The notes below the pieces were generated by a model. The model had not been told where the DNA came from, ran no database searches, and worked only from the letters and a program-made list of their open reading frames with translations. Below, in pieces: positions 8,283 through 15,923 of a stretch of DNA of 23,326 nucleotides; within the stretch, counting starts at the first letter, position 1, and the number at the start of each line of letters is the position of its first letter. The DNA is from Methanocorpusculum sp. MCE. GTDB taxonomy: Archaea; Halobacteriota; Methanomicrobia; Methanomicrobiales; Methanocorpusculaceae. The stretch spans positions 1 to 23,326 of the forward strand of contig NIZU01000040.1 in NCBI GenBank assembly GCA_003315675.1, written 5' to 3'. The translations under genes were made by a program, and so were the position numbers.

Positions 8283-8297
8283 TATATATATATTTAA
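8283..8297 (-). promoter_or_regulatory. TATA-rich promoter of the coiled-coil gene
   Basis: An alternating TATATATATATTTAA stretch lies about 40-54 bases upstream of the ATG at 8243 on the minus strand. That is a suitable distance for a TATA box with a short leader carrying the GAGG site. Confidence 0.5.
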
Positions 8298-8347
8298 CCT
8301 GTCTTTTTCTTACAATATATGGATCATCTGATAATACTGGAGAAAAT

Positions 8348-8376
8348 CGTAAAAAACCATGGAATGGGGTGGTTTC
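8348..8376 (-). terminator. Likely terminator of the dpp-type operon
   Basis: On the minus strand the sequence reads GAAACCA, a ten-base loop, TGGTTTTTTA: a six-base-pair stem (AAACCA/TGGTTT) running into a T-run. It lies about 55 bases downstream of the last ATPase codon and fits transcription termination for the 8.4-15 kb operon. Confidence 0.55.
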
Positions 8377-8429
8377 AAAAAAGAATCTGATTAAGTTCCG
8401 CTCAATCCTGCCGCAGGGCCTGCGTTCGA

Positions 8430-9346
8430 TCACGTATCCCTGAGCGGATGAACACAGCGAACCTTTCGTCCGTCGATGTCTCGTAAGACTAGCATTTCCT
8501 TACACAGATCATCGCGGAAAGCGCAGCGGTCGTAATATCTGCAGCCCTCTTCCGGGATCGGAGGCTTTTCGCCGGGAAGTACCGCCATTTCCCGGTAATG
8601 GGCCGCATCCCATAAAGCCTGGGTATAAGGATGAAGCGGATGCGTGAACACATCCTCCCCTATCTCAACGAATTTCCACCGAACATCACATACGTCAGAT
8701 TTGCAACCGCGTTTGCAAACACCAGATCGTGCGTGATGATGATTAAAGCAATATTTCTCTTCTTCTGGATATCCTTCAGGAGGGACATGATGTACGACTG
8801 CACGGAAACATCCAGCATCGAGGTCGCCTCGTCGCAGATCAGCAGATCCGGTTTCAGTGCCAGGGCCCGGGCGATCACAATCCTCTGCAGTTCGCCGCCG
8901 CTCACCTGATGCGGGAATCGGCCCATAAACTCCGGTCCGAGTCCGACTTCTGCGAGGAGCTCAGGCACGATTTTGGCTATCTCCTCACGCGAATACGTCC
9001 CGGAAAGCACCAGCGGCTCGGCCACCGACCTTCCAAGCTCCCACCGCGGATCCACTGCATCGTCCGGGTTCTGCGGGATCATCTGGAACTTCACGATATG
9101 CTGTCGAAGTTCCTTCCACTCCATACTGGTCAGTTTCTCGCCGGAAAAATACACCTCGCCTTCGGTTGCCGGAAGCTGCATGGTGTGCATTTTCACGAGC
9201 GTGCTCTTCCTGCACCCCGACTCCCCGACGATCGCGATCGTCTCGCCTTTGCCGATCGAAATACTCACCCGGTCCACGGCGGTTTTCTTCGTCACGGAAA
9301 TGATCCCGGACGTATAGACTTTTCTCAGCTCCTCTCCTCTAAGCAT
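8430..9346 (-). pseudogene. DppF/OppF-type ABC ATPase, frameshifted and with damaged Walker A
   Basis: This would be the second ATPase of a peptide/nickel-type importer. Residues 1-210 show an ABC cassette: Q-loop glutamine near 92, signature VSGGELQ at 148-154, Walker B LLICDE at 168-173, and the H-loop histidine in IITHD. The Walker A reads GESGCRKST (41-49), so the invariant glycine before the lysine is arginine (R46); this should impair ATP binding. The frame breaks near 8673, where GGAAATTC needs one more A to read GGKFVEIGEDVFTHPLHPYTQ. Beyond it, 8430-8651 encodes the family C-terminal domain with its cysteine cluster (CRYYDRCAFRDDLC). It overlaps the preceding ATPase gene by eight bases. 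Two independent lesions support a true pseudogene over a read error. Confidence 0.85.
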
Positions 9347-10276
9347 ATGTCCAGCACCTCACGGATCGTTTGTTCATTTCAGTCATCGGCGGTTTTTCAG
9401 TTCTGCATCTTTCGTCTGCAAAAGGGCACCGCGGATGGAATCTGCATCCGTCAGGTACCCCGATCATCGACGGGGACGGGCCGGGGATCGGGTGCATCCC
9501 GCGTTCCGGCAGGGAGTCGAGCAGGGCACGGGAATAAGGATGCAGCGGTTCTTTGAAAAACATCTCTGTCGGAGCGATCTCGAGTATCTCTCCGCAGTAG
9601 TTTACCGCGATACGGTTTGCCATCGCTTTGGCAAAATCGATATCGTGCGTTATCAAAAGAAAGGCACATCCCCGGCGGTGACACGTCGAAACGTCTCGGC
9701 GATCTCCTGTTTCTGGAGGGAATCCACTCCCTTCGTCGGTTCATCCGCAATGATCAGCTGAGGGTTTGCCGCCGTCCCCATGGCGACCATGGCCCGCTGG
9801 AGCATGCCTCCGCTGTACTGGAAAGGATACTCGCGGGCCCGGGTTTTACCAGGCATGATGGAAAACCTTTCCAGAAGCGAAACGGCTTTTTCCCGGGCGG
9901 TCTCCTTCGTCATCTCGAGATGGGTCCACATAGGCTCTGCGATCTGGTCCCCGACCCGAATCCCCGGGTTCATCGAAAGATATGGATTCTGGAAAATCGA
10001 CCAGATCGTTTTTCCCCTGATCTTCTGCATCTCCTTTTCGGACAAATCCGTAAGAGAGATTTCCGCAAGCGAGATATCTCCCGAAAAAACCGCATTGTCG
10101 GGAAGAAGCCGCATCACTGCAAGGCCAAGAATAGATTTTCCGGATCCGGATTCCCCGATAAGGGCAAACGTCTCATGCTCATCTATCGAAAAGGAGGCAT
10201 TGTCCACTGCCCTGACCGATCCGTTTTCCGTCGCGAGATGGACGCAGACATCCGTCACTTTCAGTATGCAGCTCAT
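9339..10276 (-). pseudogene. DppD/OppD-type ABC ATPase, frameshifted
   Basis: This is the first ATPase of the importer. From ATG 10276 the cassette is well preserved: Walker A GESGSGKSI (41-49), Q-loop in IFQNPYLSMNP, signature YSGGMLQR (154-161), and Walker B LIIADE (174-179) followed by PTKGVD. Near 9655-9668 the frame breaks: VTAGDVPFF then stop. Adding one base to the short C or T run gives VPFLLITHDIDFAKAMAN and continues to 9339, including the H-loop histidine and the family C-terminal cysteine cluster (CRFHPRCPFADERC). In some Dpp ATPases this cluster is reported to bind an iron-sulfur centre. The start overlaps the stop of the upstream permease gene by four bases (ATGA). Only this one lesion is visible, so a sequencing error cannot be excluded here. 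Confidence 0.85.
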
Positions 10277-11121
10277 ATTATTCCTTCCAGTTCTGTTTTG
10301 GTCATCTTCTGATCGAGAACATCCCGCAGTCCGTCGCAGAAATAATTGAATGCAAGAACGGTTATCATAATCATAAGGCCCGGGAAGATCATCAGATACG
10401 GGTCGGTCGTAACATAGGTCCGGCCAGCATTCAGCATTGCTCCCCACTCGGGGGTGGAAGGCTGGACGCCGAGTCCAAGGAAACTCAAGCCCGCTGCTGC
10501 GAGGATCACGTTTCCGATGCCGAGAGTCGCCATGATAAGGACCGGCGAGACGATGTTCGGCATGAGATGTTTTCCCATGATATAGATGTTGGAACCGCCG
10601 ACCCACCTCGCCGCGTGCATATAGCCATTTGATTTGATATCGAGGGTTGCCCCGCGTGCGACCCGGGCAAACGAGGTCCACTCGACGATGATCAGGGCAA
10701 GGATCATGTTCTCGATCCCCTGCCCGAGAAACGCCGTTATTGCGAGGGCAAGAAACATCGACGGGAACGCGAGAAAACTGTCCGTCAGCCGCATGATGAC
10801 TTCATCCAGCCAGCCGCCGTAAAATCCTGCGAGGATCCCAAGAGTCAGCCCGATCGCGAGCGAGACCCCGACAACGATAAATCCGACCGAAAGCGAGGCC
10901 CGTGCCCCGAATATTGCCATCGAGAGAATGTCTCTTCCTAACTGATCTGTCCCGAACGGATGTGCTAAAGACGGGGGCTGCAGACGTTCCGAGAGATTTT
11001 TGATCGTGTAATCGTACGGCGCAAGCACGTCTGCAAACAGTGCCATGCAGATCAGAACCCCAAGAATGATGAGGGAGATCGTGATCTGCCGGTTCCTGAG
11101 ATACTTACGAAGTTCTATCAT
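10273..11121 (-). CDS. DppC/NikC-type ABC permease
   Basis: This is one of two inner-membrane subunits of a binding-protein-dependent importer for peptides, nickel or related substrates. After a short N-terminus it has the family amphipathic region and first helix (ISLIILGVLICMALFADVLAPYDY), the conserved HPFGTDQLGRDILSMAIFGARASL segment, and five further helices. The cytoplasmic EAA-type loop that contacts the ATPase is GYMHAARWVGGSNIYIMGKH. The family C-terminal motif AAAGLSFLGLGVQPSTPEWG is intact. I prefer ATG 11121 (MIELRKYL) to the in-frame ATG at 11163, because the latter adds a poorly conserved leader deep inside dppB. The start overlaps the dppB end by 17 bases and the stop overlaps dppD by four. 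No lesion is seen. Confidence 0.9.
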   Translation of the reverse strand: MIELRKYLRNRQITISLIILGVLICMALFADVLAPYDYTIKNLSERLQPPSLAHPFGTDQLGRDILSMAIFGARASLSVGFIVVGVSLAIGLTLGILAGFYGGWLDEVIMRLTDSFLAFPSMFLALAITAFLGQGIENMILALIIVEWTSFARVARGATLDIKSNGYMHAARWVGGSNIYIMGKHLMPNIVSPVLIMATLGIGNVILAAAGLSFLGLGVQPSTPEWGAMLNAGRTYVTTDPYLMIFPGLMIMITVLAFNYFCDGLRDVLDQKMTKTELEGII

Positions 11122-12055
11122 ACCGTATCTCCGGATTTGCCCAGACATAGAGCAGATCGACAATGAAGTTGATGATCAGAAAGATGATCGCGACAAACAG
11201 GATGGAACCCAGGATCATCATGTAGTCGTACGAAAGGATCGAACTTACGACAAGATTCCCGATACCCGGCCAGCCGAAGATCGTTTCCACGACAACGGAC
11301 ACGTTTAAGAGAAAACCGATCGAGAGACCGATAACCGTGATGACCGGAACAAGGGCATTTCTCAGCGCATGACGCATCAAAACCGTCGCTTCGGAAAGGC
11401 CCTTTGCCCTGGCCGTCTGAATATACTCTTTTCCAAGCACATCGAGCATACTCGATCTGACCATCCGCATCATCACGGCCGCCGAGCCGGTCCCAAGAAC
11501 GAGGGCGGGCAGAATCATATAGGCAATATAGGTCCCGTGCCCGAATCCGCCTCCCGGAAGCCAGTGAATGATGACGGAAAACACGATGATCATAAGGTAT
11601 GCCTGCCAGAAGTTCGGCATGGACACGCCGAGGAGTGCACCGAACCGGCAGATACTGTCGACGATCGTGTTGTGTTTGACCGCCGATATGATCCCAAGCG
11701 GGATCGCGATGATCAAAGCGATGGCGAGTGCGAGAACCGAAAGGGTCAGCGTGTTTTTGAATGCATTGATCACGGTTTCGAACACGGGTTGTTCGCTCAT
11801 GTAGGAGTACCCAAGATCGCCGGTCGCCGCATTTTCCAGCCAGGTGATGTACTGGACGATGAACGGCTGGTCAAGACCGTGGGCTACCTGGAACTGCTGG
11901 ACCGCCTCTTCGCTGAACCATCCGCCGGGGCTCGTCATCATGATTTCAGCCGGATCGCCCGGTGCGATGTAGATGAGCGAGAAACTCAAAAAGGAGATGA
12001 AGATGAGTTTCGGAATCAGATACAGCAGTCTTCGGATGAAGTATTCTCTCAGCAT
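11105..12055 (-). CDS. DppB/NikB-type ABC permease
   Basis: This 316-residue membrane subunit pairs with the DppC-like permease. It shows the family N-terminus (REYFIRRLLYLIPKLIFISFL), the periplasmic LIYIAPGDPAE segment, helices across about 95-300, and the EAA loop EYIQTARAKGLSEATVLMRHALRNAL that docks on the ATPase. GWPGIGNLVVSSILSYDYMMILGSILF near the end is a family hallmark. Length and frame are normal. The start overlaps the stop of methyltransferase 1 by seven bases, showing that the methyltransferase genes and transporter genes are one transcription unit. The substrate is not determined by the permease sequence. Confidence 0.92.
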   Translation of the reverse strand: MLREYFIRRLLYLIPKLIFISFLSFSLIYIAPGDPAEIMMTSPGGWFSEEAVQQFQVAHGLDQPFIVQYITWLENAATGDLGYSYMSEQPVFETVINAFKNTLTLSVLALAIALIIAIPLGIISAVKHNTIVDSICRFGALLGVSMPNFWQAYLMIIVFSVIIHWLPGGGFGHGTYIAYMILPALVLGTGSAAVMMRMVRSSMLDVLGKEYIQTARAKGLSEATVLMRHALRNALVPVITVIGLSIGFLLNVSVVVETIFGWPGIGNLVVSSILSYDYMMILGSILFVAIIFLIINFIVDLLYVWANPEIRYDRTS

Positions 12056-12753
12056 GTTTTCTTTGCAGAGACAATGTAGGGGGTGACCGTAGTTTCGCCG
12101 GTGTCGATCGATTTCAGGAACGCCTGATAGTCGTCAAGATACCGCCACGTTGAGTCGGAAAATCCGTGACCCGTAATGAGGGAGACGACCTTGTCAGGCG
12201 TGTTGTCTTTGCCGAGAGGGAGGTTCGGCCTGACTTCTTCATAGCATGCGTCGAAGAATGCCGAGTAGGGTTTGTTCGGTGCTGTATGATCCTTTTCGCC
12301 GGAATACCAGACCCCGTCGACGGCTATTATCTGGCAGCCCGGTCCAAGGATCCTGTTCGCTCCTTTAAGGAAGGCATCGGGGTGCGGCAGGGTCCACATC
12401 AGATATTTGCTGATGATGAGATCGGCGGAGCCTGCGTCAAGGTCGAGATTTTCAGCGTCGCCCTCGCAGAACGCTGCCGTAAGGCCGAGTTTTTCTGCAT
12501 GGGCCTGTGCTTTTTTGACTATTTCGGTAGAGAGATCGATCCCGGTAACAGTGTGCCCCATCTTTGCAAGATCGAGCGCAAGAATGCCGGGTCCCGTTCC
12601 GCCCTCGATGACGTTGAGGTGCTTTCCCGCTGGAATGATCGGCATAAAGATCTGTTCCCAGAGATCAATCTCATCGGTGATGCGGCCCATATATTCTTCG
12701 TGGTAGCTGGTGCTTCGCCAGTTCCAGTAATCGGCTATTTTGTCTTTAATCAT
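12049..12753 (-). CDS. Class I SAM-dependent methyltransferase 1
   Basis: This 234-residue protein has the class I fold. Motif I is NVIEGGTGPGILALDLA (about 46-62), followed by the acidic residue of motif II in VTGIDLS and a motif near GDAENLDLDAGSADLIISKYLMWTL, where FCEGDAENL resembles UbiE/Methyltransf_11 proteins. Motif I has EGGTGPG in place of the more common DxGxGxG, with E where D is usual, so cofactor binding probably persists. The substrate is unknown. It lies between methyltransferase 2 (four-base ATGA overlap) and dppB (seven-base overlap), so it is translationally coupled to the transporter. A role in modifying a transported ligand or metal chelator is inference. It is one of only three intact genes in this locus. 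Confidence 0.85.
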   Translation of the reverse strand: MIKDKIADYWNWRSTSYHEEYMGRITDEIDLWEQIFMPIIPAGKHLNVIEGGTGPGILALDLAKMGHTVTGIDLSTEIVKKAQAHAEKLGLTAAFCEGDAENLDLDAGSADLIISKYLMWTLPHPDAFLKGANRILGPGCQIIAVDGVWYSGEKDHTAPNKPYSAFFDACYEEVRPNLPLGKDNTPDKVVSLITGHGFSDSTWRYLDDYQAFLKSIDTGETTVTPYIVSAKKTC

Positions 12754-13426
12754 GCTTTTACTCCTGTTTCAAAATACGGTGTCGTTTGATAATCCCGTCC
12801 GTTCGGGTCGCATCTCTGCATGTAGTCGGCATACGCGGGGAGATATTTCCAGAAGACCTCGGAGAAACCAGCGGTTTCCACGAGGCACGCGATCTGTTCC
12901 GGCGTGTTCGCATTATAGAGAGGAAGATACTGCCGGATCTTCGCCGAACCCTCTTCCGTTTCCCGGTCATCGGGTTTGAACCAGTGACCGTCTATCGCAA
13001 AGATCCTGCCGCCCGGGACGAGAACGCGTCTGCATTCCCGGAAAAATTTTTCATGGTCCGTCAGGGTCCACAGAAGATGCATGTTCACGACGACATCGAA
13101 ACTGTTGTCGGCGAACGGCAGGTTTTCCGCATCTCCCTGATGGAAATCGATGGAAAGACCGCGGGCTGCAGCGCCTTGTTCGGCACGTGCGAGCATCTCC
13201 TCGGAGAGATCAAGAGCGGTGACCTGGGGACCTAATTCTGCAAAGGTCATTGCCTGAATGCCAAGACCTGTGCCGATGTCCAAAACCTTAAGGGGCGTTT
13301 TTCCGGGAGATACTCTTTGAAGCAGCTCTGCATCAGATCGATCTCCTCATCGAGATGTGCATGATACTGTTTCCGGTATCCCGGACTCAGTTCATTCCAG
13401 TGCTGACGGATTGTTTCGTTCGACAT
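12750..13426 (-). pseudogene. Class I SAM-dependent methyltransferase 2, frameshifted
   Basis: From ATG 13426 the protein begins MSNETIRQHWNELSPGYRKQ, and reads on through EEIDLMQSCFKEYLPEKRPL before the frame fails at an A5 run (T5 on the plus strand, 13298-13302). With six bases there it would read PEKTPLKVLDIGTGLGIQAM and join the intact remainder, with motif I DIGTGLG, the acidic ALDLSEEM, FHQGDAENLPFADNSFDVVV and a GGRIFAIDGHWF block. The product is a UbiE/Methyltransf_11-like enzyme close to methyltransferase 1. It starts five bases beyond the stop of binding protein 1 and ends in an ATGA overlap with methyltransferase 1. A downstream fragment starting within DIGTG would lack the N-terminal helices. 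The substrate is unknown. Confidence 0.82.
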
Positions 13427-13431
13427 GATAC

Positions 13432-15000
13432 TCAGGCGATGGTGATGTCTTTCGTCATCATGGTGTATTCGTTCGGGTAAATCTCAATATTCGAGACCGC
13501 ATCACTGATTCCCCAGTTCTGGGATTCATAGAACAGATAGATCAGTCCGACCTCGTTCTGGGTGATGTTCTGGATCTCGTCGTAAAGTTCGGCTCTCTTT
13601 TCGGCGTCGAAGGTGGTCCGTGCTTCAAGGATAAGGGCATCGACCGTCGGATTGGCGTAGTGCAGCCATCCGGATGCATAGGACCCGGTCGAGAAAAATA
13701 TCGGGGTTAAGAAGTAATCCGGGTCCCCGGTCGGCATAGTTGACCTGGCGGCCATCGTCATGTCGTAATTCCCTGCAGCGACGTCACCTTTGATTGCACT
13801 GCTTTCCATGATCCGCGTATTTACGGTAATGCCGAGGTCTTCATACTCTGCGGCGATTACTTCCAGCGTCGGCGGGAGGGCGGCACGTTTGGAGTAGGTC
13901 GTTATCTCGATGGTGAACGGTTCGCCGTTGTAATACAGTTTGCCGTCATCCCCCGGCAGGATGCCCGCCTCGGCTAAGAGAGCCAACGCTTTTTCCTTGT
14001 CGTATGCATATGCTTCGATCTCGTCGTTTGCATTCCAGGGAGAGGATTACGAGAACGGACCGACCGCGGGGACGCCGCCGACGCCTTCAAGTGCTGTGTC
14101 GACGATCTCCTGCCGGTTTATTGCATAACTGAGCGCCTGACGAACGCGGACGTCATTAAACGGTGCTTTGTTTTCGTTGATGTACATAAAATATGTGCGC
14201 AGCATCGCTTTGGATTCGACATAGGTGTCTGATCCGTTGCTTACCGCATTATACTCGCTTGGGAGAATATCGCGGACAACGTCGGCATCGCCCGATTTGA
14301 TGAGGAGCGTGCGCGAGGTCGCATCCGTGATGTGGGTTGTATACACTTTTTCGAGCCCGACGTCGCCGCCCCAGTAATTCTCGTTTTTCACGACATCCAG
14401 ACTTGCTCCGGGTTCAAATGCGGAGAAGACAAACGGACCGGTTCCGATTGGCTGTTTGTCGACATCGACGATGTTAGGGCTGACAATAGACATGAGCGGA
14501 TCGACGAGCGATGTGATCAGCGGGGCATATTTGTCGTTTGTTTCGATAACGATCGTGTAGTCATCGATTTTTCTGACATCTTTGATGAATGCATACTCGT
14601 ATGCACGTTTGTTCGATTCGTTGAGAACACGTTCGAAAGAATACAGAACCGAATCGGCGTTGAACGTGGTTCCGTCGTGGAACGTAACACCTTTCCTGAG
14701 GGTGATCTCCCACGTCGTGTCGTTCAAAAGTGTGTATCCGGTTGCAAGTTTTGGCTGCAGGATCATATCCTTGTCATAGGCGAACAATGTCTCGTAAATT
14801 CCCGCCTTTGCGACATACCAGCCTTCCCAGCCGTTTGCCGGGTCGAGACTGCCGCCGGTATCCGGCCCTTCGATCTCCACGAGACGAAGTACTTTTTCTC
14901 CGGAATCCGATGACTGGACGCATCCAGCCACGCATACCGCGGCAAGAAGAAGAGCCGCGATACCGATAAACAATAACTTCTTTTGAAAATCAGACTGCAT
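13432..15000 (-). pseudogene. Family-5 solute-binding lipoprotein 1, with one in-frame stop
   Basis: This encodes an extracellular solute-binding protein of the peptide/nickel type (SBP family 5), anchored by lipid. From ATG 15000 there is a signal peptide with hydrophobic core and lipobox VAGC (cysteine 27). The mature domain carries family landmarks DPANGWEGWYVAKAGIYETLF, TTWEITLRKGVTFHDGTTFNADSV, and YFMYINENKAPFNDVRVRQALS. At 14047-14049 TAA replaces a sense codon between VGPFS and SSPWNANDEI; the same frame then continues without further damage to 13432. The first product would be about 317 of 522 residues. GGTG six bases before ATG 15000 favours that start over the upstream GTG (15009). 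It heads the operon of methyltransferases and transporter genes. Confidence 0.88.
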
Positions 15001-15031
15001 ATTTTTCACCAGCTAGTGTGAATATATTATG

Positions 15032-15072
15032 TATTTGTAATATTATATTAATGAGTATAATTTATTCGTATG
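15032..15072 (-). promoter_or_regulatory. Conserved promoter/operator block of binding protein 1
   Basis: On the minus strand the order is CATACGAAT (15064-15072), 12 bases, then TTAATATAATATTACAAATA (15032-15051). The second part contains a perfect palindrome TAATATAATATTA and a good TATA box, about 31 bases before the ATG. The same block with the same 12-base spacing occurs before binding protein 2 (17538-17578), although the intervening 12 bases differ. Shared regulation is a reasonable inference; the regulator is not known. Confidence 0.65.
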
Positions 15073-15167
15073 TTTCTAAAATATACGTAAAATTTAATCG
15101 TAATAAAAAAGTGTGGGTTCCGGGAAATCAGGTATTCAGAAGGGTGATTCTGTGCCTCGTAATTTGA

Positions 15168-15775
15168 TTATTTTACTGCGGAAACTATGAATGAAGTGTG
15201 ATTTACTTTCTGCCAGACGGTATCATGGAAATATTGATCAAGCATGCTGCAGATTTCACGTTTAGAATATATTTTGACATCTCCCTCATTGCTGAAACGC
15301 ATGAAAGCATTCATTATCGTTCTGCTGAGAAACGGTTGCCGGCAGTCACCAATGATAAAAGTGCCTCCCGGTTTCAAAACCCGGGACACTTCTGCCATTA
15401 CCATTTCAGATTTTGGATAGTGATGAAAGGAATCATTACAATAGACCACATCAAACACTTCATCCGCATACGGCAGATGTTCGGAATCTCCAATGCTGAC
15501 CGAAGCCCCGTTTTTCAGTTTATCTTTGGCCTTTCGTGCCATGTTTTCAGAAATATCGATGCCGTATACGTTTTTCTCAGGAGTTTCACTGATAATCGCC
15601 CGCATTACCTCTCCTGTTCCGCAGCCCAAATCGAGAACCTTATCGTATTCAAGCGATGAAAGCTTTTTAATAAAGCCGGGTAAAGATTTCGTGCATGTTT
15701 TCCATAGATATCTTCGTCATACGTGGCAGCCTGCTGATTAAAAGCAGTTTTTGATTTTTCTTTCGTATCCGTGAT
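15168..15775 (-). pseudogene. Class I SAM-dependent methyltransferase 3, lost start codon and frameshift
   Basis: The 3' part (15168-15629) encodes a clear methyltransferase core: KVLDLGCGTGEVM (motif I), VYGIDISENM, GDSEHLPYADEVFDVVYCNDSFHHYP and LKPGGTFIIGD. Upstream, one frame reads TDTKEKSKTAFNQQAATYDE and on to GKHARNLYP, a typical N-terminus for this family. It joins the core if one base is restored near 15675-15681, giving LYPGFIKKLSSLEYDKVLDLG. A strong ribosome binding site, AAGGAGGGTG, stands at the right distance, but the expected start codon at 15773-15775 is ATC, not ATG; no ATG, GTG or TTG is in frame. The gene follows binding protein 2 by about 148 bases, echoing the pairing of binding protein 1 with methyltransferase 2. 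The substrate is unknown. Confidence 0.8.
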
Positions 15776-15923
15776 TAACTCACCCTCCTTTGGTACATCG
15801 TGTAGTATTAGAGACTAAAGTAGTAATAGGTGGTTTTCATTTATTTTTACATCGCATGGTGGATATTGCCGATTTACCGGTTATTAAAAAAAGAAACTGC
15901 CGGGAAATCCGGCATCCGCTGTA

